This document shows, piece after piece, positions 10,451 to 20,500 of a DNA stretch of 24,566 nucleotides. Source of the DNA: Apostichopus leukothele (taxonomy: Eukaryota; Echinodermata; Holothuroidea; Aspidochirotida; Stichopodidae); assembly GCA_010014835.2 (NCBI GenBank), contig JAAAKB020009885.1, forward strand, positions 1 to 24,566, in the 5' to 3' direction. The translations under genes were made by a program, and so were the position numbers. A model generated the notes under the pieces. The model searched no databases. It had not been told where the DNA came from and saw nothing but the letters and a program-made list of their open reading frames with translations. The first letter of the stretch is position 1; each line of letters begins with the position of its first letter.

Positions 10451-13400
10451 CCTGAGTGACAGTTAGTGACTAGGGTAGGGGGCCTAACTTTAGGCCTAAC
10501 ATTAAGCAACTTTTTTTTCGAGTCAAAGACTTGAGTCACTGTTCTAGGCCTATTTCAATTGAGGAAACCATTGAGGTCTTTCATTTTTTAAGTTATTTCA
10601 TTATCGGAAAGTTAGTGACTCGTTACAACACTATAAAACGCGATTCAGCACCTGGCCGCGAAAATTTTTAACTACCAATTAATTATTCACATGTAACTTG
10701 TAAGCTTAGGCCTAGGCTGTCTAACTTGGTCATGGCCGTGAATTGAAAAACAAAACTTTCCAGTCTTGGCCTAGGCTATAATATAAATATATAGTTATTA
10801 GGATTAGGTCTAGGCCACTGGCCTAGCCTATATGTTGTTTTTTTGGTTAGACACTAGGCCCTAATTACTGTAGGCCTAGGCCTAGTCTAGAAATGACTTT
10901 CCAACACAAAGTCAATGGGATTTCTGTCAAAGTAAAATCCTGCTGCATCAAATTTTGTAGCCTATTTGTAACTTATTCCCATGAAATAACTCCCGCATTT
11001 CAAGTCAATTGAACGGAAATTAAGCCTTAGTTAGGGTGAAAGAGCACACAAAACCAGTGTTCCTGTTAAGGATTTTCATTTTTGAAGTTGCATTTTTTTA
11101 CGTTTTTGTACAGTGATAATATTTTACTATATAGTCCACATGGTCAATGTGAAATTTGTACATGTACTAGTGCTGCGAAATTTTGATCAAAGGCACTTAG
11201 CCTAATCGTTACACTTTAGTGTTGTGCATACATGCATTATTCACAGTAGACTGCGCTGCACGTGTACGACAAAAATCTGAGCATGCAAACATCGTCCATT
11301 TGGCAAGATCGTGATCGATGTAAACATTGCTGGCCGCTGAACACACTATTCCTATAATCCCTACAGTACTATGACTGTACTACAGAAATTTATTTCTTCC
11401 TTTGCGGGATTTTGGCTGCAGATCCAGTGCCCTAGCGCGAACACTGCACAAAACTCACCACTACCCTCAAATTACACTTAAAACAACTTTCATGCAGAAA
11501 ATATGAGAGTCAGGTGCATAGCAAGAGATTTGTCTTGGGGGTTCTCGGGAAGGGGTCTGAGGGGAGTTGGTTGTCATCCTCCTCTTTAGCCAAAAAATGC
11601 AATCCACGGGCCTGTAGATGCAATATGGTGCAATGTTTGTGAAAAAACTGCAGTTTTCCTTCTTTTGTACTCAATTTGTTTTGGCACTTGGGTCATGTGG
11701 GGGGGGGGGGTGGAACCCCACCCCCCTCCCCACTTGGCTATGCCACTAATGAGAGTAATCACATTTCAAAACCAAAGTAATTGGTTTTGGACATGTGTCT
11801 CTAGGCCTACATCTGGTAATCTTAATTGTGTGTTGGCTAATTTTCTTGGCAACAATGCACTGCACTGTGTCATTGTGCGTGTCAAATGCGCATGTCTACG
11901 GGGTGCGTGCAACACTTTGAACACAATGTTCAGTTGTAGTGTATATAACATGCATACATTATTGTGTTATTCACGCTATGGATGAAGTTACCCTAACTAT
12001 GCTTACATTTAGCAGATAGTGGATATATGCTAGAAATATTGCATAATTCATGAGCATTAGACTTTGGTGGTAGGGTGCAGCAATGAAAAACACTGAAAAA
12101 AATTTTTTTTTCTCATAATTTAAACAAGCACTAAAGATCTACATTTTGGTTATTAATACAGTTATTCCACAGCTCTGTCTTTCGCTGCCGTGCATGTTAA
12201 AGATAAAAATATTGACACAATCAAAATGTTCATACCAAATAGCAATCCTTGCCCATATTGACTTGTACAGTAAGACTGATTCGGCACCGTGTTCTCGTAA
12301 AGTTCACTTGCAAATGTCACAACTAGGAAATCAGCACTTGAGGCAAACAACAAATTTATGGTAATGTTTTAAGAAAAGTAATTATTTAGTTTTTGGAAGT
12401 AGTTTAATGATAAAATGTCAACATTAAACTGCCAAAAGAAGACTTTTAACTCCATGACTTGTGTGTGGTGAACGCAAAAGTCATCAGGGTCATCTACTGT
12501 AGACGAGTACCAGACACCCTACTATTACATAATACTAGCCTAGCCTAATTACTAATATAATGTGTGGTAAATAGCTCTCATAATAATTTTGTCCAAAAAA
12601 ATGTTGAAAAATTTCCAAAATTTTTGCCAGTTTCTGATCACCTTTTGGCTGGTCGCTGGAGGTAATAAGGATTGTAACATTCCTACTATGGCTGAATGTT
12701 GATGACATCACTGACATGCAGTCTTATTAGTACATATTGTACAAAAAACAAACCAATTCTTCTGTACTAGACCCTAGTTTCAGATGCAAAATTGGCATTT
12801 GGAATTAAATCTTATTTCATTTTTTGTAAGCTTAAAAAAAATGTACACACTAAATGTCACATAAAAACATTAGACAAAATAACAGCACTTTAGTCAGTTT
12901 CTGATCCCTTTTTAGGCTGGCTGGAGGGATAGACTGTTCTATTATAACATAGGTAAAGTTGAGGACATTACTAAAATGCTTTCTCTCTATTCAATTTTGT
13001 GAAAAAAGGACCAAAGAATATATTTATACTAGGCTTAAACTATTTGTTTAGGATGAAGGAAAGTTTTTTGTTATTTGGTTGAGAATCTGGTTTTATTGAC
13101 ACCTATATGGCTGTACCATATAATGGGTGCACTGTTGATGACATATCACTGACAGGCACTCTTGTCATTGAATGTTGTGAAGGAAAGCAGGAAGAGTCTA
13201 ATTTTGTCAGTTCTAAACAACAATGTAAGGAGAGTACTTGTGCAATGCAATGTGTTATTAGTATTATTAGCAAAGGCTTCTTGCCCGAGTGCAGGCTATT
13301 TGTGCAGGGTTGTATACATCTGGCTTACCAATTTCATACTGTACATATGTATCCTGGCATGCTGGTTTCTAACCATAAAGTTTCCTGAGTAAAATTCTCA

Positions 13401-13693
13401 ATATGCTCAATATGGACTTTAAACAAGTTATAAATATATACTTGTCTTATAAATTTGGTGCCATGGTTAAGAGGCTTTTTGTAGAACTGGTTATACTACT
13501 GTATATTTTCAAAGTGCATAGTGCCCATTGCACATGTGGTTATTTAATACTGTGATTCACTGTATGTTATTGAATTTGTTTGGATAATAATTTGATGTAT
13601 TATGGACAATTATTACATTATGAATTATTTGATTTGTAAAACATTTTTCAATATATGTAACTCATAGTGTGTAATTTCCCCTTTCCAATCCAG

Positions 13694-13828
13694 CCCGAGA
13701 GGTGGAGAACAGGCAGAGCTCTTCGCAGCAGTACAGCCCATTCCAAAAGCCCTACAGAGGCATGGTTATTTGTCGCTCCCAGGCGGACAGGCCCGGACTT
13801 GAAGTCAAATTTATTGATGATTTCATTG
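13694..13828 (+). pseudogene. Decayed duplicate of the pre-SET exon
   Basis: It is paralogous to 4392-4527, with intact AG acceptor and GTAGGT donor, but 135 rather than 136 nt because a T run is one base shorter (TTATTTG versus TTATTTTG). Read in the phase of the first exon, it gives S-K-S-P-T-E-A-W-L-F and then leaves the frame, so the G-L-E-V-K-F-I-D-D-F-I-G strand of the SET domain is out of frame with what precedes it. I infer loss of constraint after duplication. Inclusion in an mRNA would disrupt the protein. Confidence 0.75.
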
Positions 13829-14240
13829 GTAGGTTTTATTTTATTGATTGGTTGGTTGCTAGGTTTCATATAGTGAATGCTCACTGATTCTGAGCATGGC
13901 ATGGAACTTACAGTATAAATAAATGGATAGCACAAAATGCAGGATTTTGGGAACCCAAAAGTGCATTAAATATTTGTTATATCTACCATGCTGATTTTGA
14001 AAATTACGTCAAGCCCTGCAGAAGTCAACATGTCCATTGCCTCTAAACCAATACAGGTACTGACGTTTTCACTCTTAACCATGTAACATTAGGGGTACAC
14101 TTTAATATTTCTGGTGGAACATTATTGGAAACCTCTTTGCAGTCATGTATGTGTGTAGTATAAGTTTCTATGTATGTGTGTTTTTGCAAGTGTAAATGTA
14201 TGTGTGACATAAGGGGTACATTTTTAGCCCATAGTATGTA

Positions 14241-14471
14241 GGTTAGGTAGGGTTTACGCCTCAATTTTAAACGTTCCGGCTTTACCTAGCTGCACGCCCA
14301 CAGCCTTTTTTCAGTTTGGATCATTTTCCTACTCTGTTGCTTATGCAGAGCACCACAAACAATGGCAGGTCCCAGTTTGTAAGTCTTTCGTATGACTTGA
14401 CCTGGAATCAAACCCTGTACCTTCCCGGCTGCAAGTCAGATGCTCTACCACTTGACCATGCAGTCGGTCCT
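14241..14471 (-). mobile_element. tRNA-derived SINE with 11-bp target duplications
   Basis: Direct repeats CATAGTATGTA at 14230-14240 and 14472-14482 flank a 231-bp element. Read on the - strand it starts AGGACCGACTGCATGG, has an A box TGGTCAAGTGG (14448-14458) and a B box GGTTTGATTCC (14404-14414), and continues into a non-tRNA body ending near GGCGTAAACCCTACC. This is the layout of a tRNA-head SINE mobilised by a LINE. I cannot assign a named family or the parent tRNA with confidence. The same insertion in copy 1 (about 4939-5148) shows it predates the duplication. Confidence 0.85.
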
Positions 14472-14843
14472 CATAGTATGTAAAAACTATTGTTATGCTA
14501 CTATTGTAAAATCCCCTGCCTTTCTTTACCATTTTGCCAACAGGAAGTACTATCAATGAGTCATATATGAACATGCACTCCCAAAATCATGCATAGTTTA
14601 TCCGTGGCAGTCACCCAAAGTTTATATTTTTGTGTTGCATATTTTGTCAATTACTGTACGTAAATGAAGTTATGGACTAATGAACTGAGCCCCTCTGCCG
14701 GGCTAGACTAATAGCTATGCCAGCAGTGTACCAAAGGGGAATACAACTTCTTGTTCTGTTTTACCTGAAACAAAATATTACACATAGTGTGTTGATGTGC
14801 ACTAAGGAATCAACCTGAACCAATATTGATACTTTTATTGCAG

Positions 14844-14995
14844 GTTCCGGTGTTTTTGCAACGTGCAGCTTCAAAAAGGGGGACTTTTTGGTACAATATC
14901 GCTGGGAGGATATAACAGCAGAAGAAGGAAGAAAGAGGCATGATAGATATGAAGTCTCCAGTGGTTTTTTTTTTTTTTTTTTTGGGCAGCAAGTG
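14844..14995 (+). pseudogene. Decayed duplicate of the SET-domain N-half exon
   Basis: It is paralogous to 5490-5640, with the splice signals kept, but 152 rather than 151 nt because N-F-L-F-F-F has become a 19-base T run. It therefore ends in phase 0, and splicing to 17514 would read TAT-TGA, an immediate stop. Compared with copy 1, V-E-Y-R-G-E has become V-Q-Y-R-W-E. Of about nine substitutions I count five that change amino acids, a pattern expected without selection. The length of a 19-base homopolymer is prone to sequencing error, but the E to Q and G to W changes do not depend on it. Confidence 0.75.
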
Positions 14996-15303
14996 GTAAG
15001 TTTGCACTTATTTTTTTTGCATTCCATTTTATTTTCAGCTCATCCTACACAGGAAAATTTGGGGGCTTTTGACATTTACATAGCAGTTTGGTAATGCACG
15101 TACAGTAAAAAATAAAGTATACATGAAGGAATGCAGTGTGAAAAAAGTAACCCATAACTGGAATGTACAGCGGATTTATGTAGCAGGGTGGTTTGTAAAG
15201 TGTTTAATCAAGTATAACCACAATTTCTCTTCCATGCTCTTAGCAATGAGCCATTGTTACTCAATCCTTTCAGCACTATCACTGTACTGGCACCATCATC
15301 AGT

Positions 15304-15712
15304 GTTCTTGACAGTAGCGGAGCGTCCATACAGTCAGGGGGGCGGATGCCCCCCCTGACTGACTCAAATGGACTGCTGGCGCCCTTTTCAGCTTTTTACC
15401 ACATTTTACTTATTTGCGATTATTGACTTTTTTATTGCGCTCTCATCTACCTATTGACATTTGTCACATTTTGTTGGTGTAATTTTCTGACAAAATGCTC
15501 TAACAGCTATTTATTCTTCGTTTATCTGCAAATTAACAAGGCCCGGAAAGGGTCATTTCCGGCGATCTAGGGAGTATCTTTACTCAAAAATTTTCTGTAC
15601 GCTCCACGCCAACCTGTGGTGGCGCTCCGCTTAGATAGTGTCGAAAGCGCCCCTACAGAACATTCTTGCCCCCCCCCTGACCAATACCCCTAGCTCCGCC
15701 ACTGGTTCTTGA
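15304..15712. mobile_element. hAT-type MITE (15312-15704) with 8-bp target duplications
   Basis: GTTCTTGA at 15304-15311 is repeated at 15705-15712. Between them, 393 bases start CAGTAGCGGAGC and end GCTCCGCCACTG, terminal inverted repeats of the CAGTGGCGGAGC type common in hAT elements, whose target duplications are 8 bp. Copy 1 of the duplication has the empty site with a single GTTCTTGA at 5952-5959. Inside are G and C runs around GCGGATGCCCCCC and no transposase frame, so it is non-autonomous. The insertion is younger than the duplication. Confidence 0.92.
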
Positions 15713-16647
15713 CATTGCAAATCAGCTTTGCCAAGCTGTACTTTAGTTTACTTGAGTTGTCCTTTGAAATGTCATGGTACTACTCTACTGACCTGACTTT
15801 TGTCCTTAGTATTGCAGAAAAAAATACTAAAGAAACGCTGCAAGTTTCCTTAGATTCTTTACATCTGAACATACAAGAGAGTAGCAGTTAAGATAGTAAA
15901 AATGATTTTGCTCAAATCCTTAAATTCCCCAGAAAAGAGTTACAAAATTGTTCAATCAGGGCAATGATCCACTTTTTTGCAATTAGTATAACAATAGTAT
16001 AACCGGATCCCCTCGGGTGGCAGGTGATGGGGGTTTGCCATTTGTGAGTCCTGAACAGTAAAATGAAAACAGTAGGCCCGTGGAATTCCCTGCCTGTCAG
16101 AAATGACTAAAAGAGAGGACTTGTTACTGTCAACTGAACGACAATGCATGTATAACACAGATGTGTTGGGTTGTCATAAATTTAATGAATCTACCTACCT
16201 GCTCTAGTACCTGCTACACCTAACAGAGTTGCTTTTTACTAAAAATGACCTCTATTAAGTTCTCATGGCCTTTGTGACATCCACCATTGAAGTCAACATG
16301 CATGTTCATTGCCTCTCTGTACAATCTGTAATACAGACTGATGTGTCCACTATAACCATGTAACATTAGGGGTACATTTTATATTTCTGGTGGAACACTG
16401 GAAACCTATATCAGTCATATCAGTGTTGAGGCTACTCCAGTATATATGTTCATATATATGTGTATATGTACGTGTGTTTATTGTGCGTAATTTAAAGACA
16501 ATATGCAGATCTCTTTGTTGCCTCTCTGTATAATTAGTGATATGTACTATAGTGTATGTGTCCACCCTTAACTATTTAACATTAGGGGTACATATTTTAT
16601 TTATTTCTTGACAAACACCATTAACCTCTGTATTTTGTTGTACAGTA

Positions 16648-16690
16648 TGCATGTATGTATGTATGTATGTATGTATGTATGTATGCATGT
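16648..16690. repeat. (ATGT)n microsatellite
   Basis: About nine tandem ATGT units bounded by GCATG words. It expands a TATG-rich tail that follows several monomers of the core repeat. Confidence 0.9.
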
Positions 16691-16820
16691 GTGTATATTA
16701 AAGGTCAGTTTTGTCTAAATAGTTATATTAGGGCCAAACAGTGAAGATGCTTCTCCAATCGGCGGTCATGACGTGGTCAAACCTCCTTGAAGATCAATCT
16801 AGTTCACCTATTATTACCCC

Positions 16821-17513
16821 GTATGAGATATTGTGCATCCACCCCCTCCCCTGCCCACCTGCAGCTTTTCCCCTGCAATTTTTACAGTCCGAGTTGGGCA
16901 CCCCATTGCCCTTCGTAATTCGCCATTCGCTGGGCAAATTAGTGACTTTTATCGCAAGGTCATTGTGGGTTAGTTTTGGTCATTTTGTTCAAATGATCAC
17001 AATGCTGCTTCTCCTACAGATTATTTGAATGACCATGATATGTGGTTAGGTTTATCACCAACCAGCAATTAATATTTTTGGAATGTTCAGAATTTTTAAG
17101 CCTATTAAAAGTGTTCAGAAATTTCAGATCGAAGGTCATCTATGGGTTGCTATTTGCCATTTTGTGAAAAGATGCAAAATGCATTTTTACCCTTACTGTT
17201 AGTTTTCATGATAAATGGTCCTTCATCATTATAATCAATTGTACAGTGGTATGTTTAAGAATTTTAAGTCAATGGAGATCTATGGGTCATATTGGCAGTA
17301 TATGTGTACACATGTTTGTGCAGTTGAAAGATCAGGGCTTGGTTAAATTTTTTCCTGAGAAGTTTACTAAATGAGGGATTAACATTTAAAGCAAATATGC
17401 AGGTAGTATAGCCACAGCACTTTTAGTGCTTTTGTTCACCATTACAGTGTGTAGGAGAGTGTGTTCAAAATGAAAAACACACTTGTGCAACAAAATTATT
17501 TTTTCTATTGCAG
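16821..17513 (+). other. End of the long intron, no gene seen
   Basis: This stretch beyond the recognisable duplication shows no domain-bearing frame. Its last bases form a good acceptor (TTATTTTTTCTATTGCAG) for the large exon. Confidence 0.6.
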
Positions 17514-20500
17514 TATTGATGCTACCTTCTCGGAGGGAAAAGGCAAGATGGTTAATGACGAGAGAGCCATTAAAGCGAATTGTTCCATGAGAGCAATAAA
17601 TATAGACGGTAGTCATCATTTATGCTTGTTTGCAAAGCGGGACATAAGCTGTGGAAATGAACTAAGATACGATTATGGAGTGCCGGGTTTACCATGGAGG
17701 AAAAAAAAAAGAGGGGAGCAAGGAGACAAAGCAAACTTAACGCTGGATATCAACCAAAAGTCGTTGACTATGGATAGGATCGCCCACAAAGCAGATGCCG
17801 GGCAACATGGGCCAGCAGAGCTGCCAGAAATATTTTGTGATGGAAAAGGGCTTCCTGTCCAAGAAAAAAATGAAGAAAATGTAGGCACTGATGACAGTCA
17901 CCAGTTTTCTTCTACACCTCTGTTAGATAAACAAGTAGGCAAGCCGGAAGATAAAGGAAAGCAGAGACAAGCTAAGCTTCCAGAAGAAGTTTGTGATGAG
18001 AAAGGGGTTCCAGCTCATGAAATACATGTAGAGAGTATAGTCACTGATGCCAGTCCCCACTTTTCTTCTACACATCTAGTAGATGAACAAGGAAGTAAGA
18101 ACAAACACAGAAGCAAGCAGAGACCAGCTGAGCTACCAGAAATAAGCTGTCATGAGAAAGGGGTTCCAGCTCAAGGAATGAGTGTAGAAAGTGTAGTCGC
18201 TGATGCCAGTGCCCAGTTTTCTTCTACACCTCTAGTAGATGAACAAGGGGGTAAGAACAAACACAGAAGCAAGCAGAGACCAGCTGAGATACCAGAAATA
18301 AGCTGTTATAAGAAAGGGGTTCCTGCTCAAAGAATGAGTGTAGAAAGTGTAGTCACTGATGCCAGTGCCGAGTTTTCTTCTACACCTCTAGTAGATGAAC
18401 AAGGAGGTTGTAAGAACAAATACAGAAGCAAGCAGAGACCAGCTGAGATACCAGAAATAACCTGTCATGAGAAAGGGGTTCCAGCTCAAAGAATGAGTGC
18501 AGAAAGTGAAGTCACTGATGCCAGTGCCCAGTATTCTTCTACACCTCTAGTAGATGAACAAGGAGGTAAGAACACACACAGAAGCAAGCAGAGACCCGCT
18601 AAAAAAACAGAAATAAGCTGTCATGAGAAAGGGGCTCTAGCCCAAGGAATAAATGTTGAAAATGACAGTCACAAGTTTTCATCTACACCACTGTTACATG
18701 AACAAAGAGGCAAGACTGAACATAGAAGCAAGCAGAGACCAGCTAAGCTGCCAGAAATAATCTGTGATGAGAAAGGGATTCCAGCTCAAGAAGTAAATGT
18801 AGAAAATGTAACTAATGACAGTCATCAATTTTCATGTACACCTCTGTTGGATGACAGTCATGCCATAGCATTGCTGTCCCAAATGTCAGCCAGTTTGAAT
18901 GCTGTCATACCTTATGTGAATTCTCCTGCAGAGTCACCAGGTCCTTGCCAAGCTGAAATGGACATGGACATGGAAGAAGTTTTAGCATTAAATGTAGGTG
19001 AGATGGCTGTTCTAGACCTAAGTCCTTCTAGCCAATTTGTAAACAGCACCAACAAACTAGGGACTAATAGAGGATTATGTGAAAAGTCCCAAATGATGAT
19101 GGTTTCATCTTCGCTGTTGGATGAAAATCATGCCAAAGAATCGCTGTCAGATAGTTGGAATGCAGACATAATACCTTGTGTGATTTCTCTTGACGACATA
19201 CCAGGCCCTTCCAGCCAAACTGAACCAGACACTAATAGGGGAGATGGATCTGCATTAAATATAGAAGAGGTGTGTCCTCTGGACCTAAGTATGGAAGAGT
19301 ACGTTTCTGACAGTTGCGACTCTGATGATGCACATGATCCTGACTATAGGAATTGTGATTATGATAGTGGCAGTGATACAGACACTTCCCAGAAAAGTAT
19401 AGAAATCCCTCTGTTAAAGCCACAGGAGAGTGAGGCTAGTTGTGAAGTGACATCAACTACATCAACTGCTGAGAATCAGAAATATGTAAGGCCAAGGAGA
19501 CCTTGTCCTTTCTGCGGAAAATTCCAGACAAGGCTCTCCCGACATATCACCTTGGTACACAAGACACTTAAAGAGGTAACAGAGGCGGTAAATGCCACCA
19601 CAGAACAGGATCGACTGATTGCATTCTCGAGTATGAAGAAACTAGGCATTTTAAATGAAAACAAACAGCAAACAAAACAGGAGAATCCAGTGTACCAACA
19701 GGAACGTAAAAGCAGAACCTCCTCCAAAGTCGTCATGTGTGGTAATTGCTATGGTTTTTACCATTCACGGTTTTTAGGAAGGCATAAGAAAATGTGTTTG
19801 GGAGCTTGTGATTCAAAAGCAAGCATCCCGCTTTCAGTTTTTACACAGCTTGATGAGAACACAGATGGATTTGTGTCGGAAATCCTTGGTAAAATGAGGG
19901 ATGACAGCATTGGATCAACCTGCAAGAATGATCCAGTTATCACTTTGGTTGGTAAAAGACTGTGGATGAAAAACCGACTCAAGCAAGACAAAAGGGCGGA
20001 AGTCCGGAAGCTAGTCATGATGTCAATGCGCCGTCTAGGCTCACTGTATCATGCCTTTCTCTCGCAGCAAGAGGAACTTGGTCCTATTGCAGATGACAAA
20101 AGTAAAGGAACTGCTGGTGACATGTTCATGAGGAATAACTTCAAATTTCTTGAACAGGCTATTCATGTATGCACCATAAGGGGAGATGGTAACAGCCTTG
20201 ATGACCTGAAACATGGTCTCAAAACAGGGCTTTACTATTTGATTAAGAAAGCTTGCAAGTTCTTGAAAGGTACCTATCTAATCGAAGATGCAGATGACAA
20301 AGCAGAGGACATAGACAAATTCTTGAATGTCTTTGAATTGACTCATGATGCCTTATTTGGAGATGCTTCATATGCTATGTTCAAAGTGAGAAATGAGAAG
20401 CTGCGTAAGCCTGAAATCCTTCCTTTAAAAGAAGATGTCAGAAAGGTGAGGGAGTATACCATGGAACGCATGAGTAGCATGATAAATGACTCCTATGAAG

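Larger units (their letters stand above)
10462..16820 (+). repeat. Segmental tandem duplication, copy 2
   Basis: This is the paralogue of 1080 onwards, joined head to tail. It carries one inner unit where copy 1 has two, decayed versions of both SET exons, the better-preserved SINE and a 393-bp hAT MITE absent from copy 1. Similarity to the inner units fades near 16820; faint resemblance around 17400 (GGTAGTATAGCCACAGCAC) to 10178 may be older homology. Copy 2 has no equivalent of the promoter or the exon at 728. Confidence 0.85.
5641..17513 (+). other. Long intron inside the SET domain, created by tandem duplication
   Basis: No intact exon of the gene is seen between the donor at 5641 and the acceptor CTATTGCAG ending at 17513. 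The interval contains the doubled inner unit, the MITEs, the palindrome, duplication copy 2 with its two pseudo-exons, and a 16821-17513 segment in which I find no gene. The 10790-11345 stretch is unique to copy 2 and rich in CTAGGCCTAG words, without coding signal. Copy 2 pseudo-exons keep AG and GT splice signals, so their occasional inclusion in RNA is possible. Confidence 0.7.

Noticed and set aside
11699-11760. Additional hAT-like terminus (TTGGCTATGCCACT) next to a G run in copy 2
   Set aside because: Only one possible end is visible, no partner inverted repeat or target duplication can be found, and copy 1 shows a shorter G-run region instead. At best it is a fragment.
13702-13887. Open frame V-E-N-R-Q...L-E-V-K-F-I-D-D in copy 2 as an alternative N-terminus
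   Set aside because: It is the out-of-phase reading of the shortened duplicate exon. Its first half matches no reading of copy 1, and it runs through the donor into intron sequence.
17461-17513. Non-ATG or ATG start (GTG 17461, ATG 17470) for the large frame
   Set aside because: These codons lie upstream of a clear TTTTTTCTATTGCAG acceptor, and the exon begins in the middle of a SET domain whose other half is in frame in an upstream exon. The frame simply runs back into the intron.
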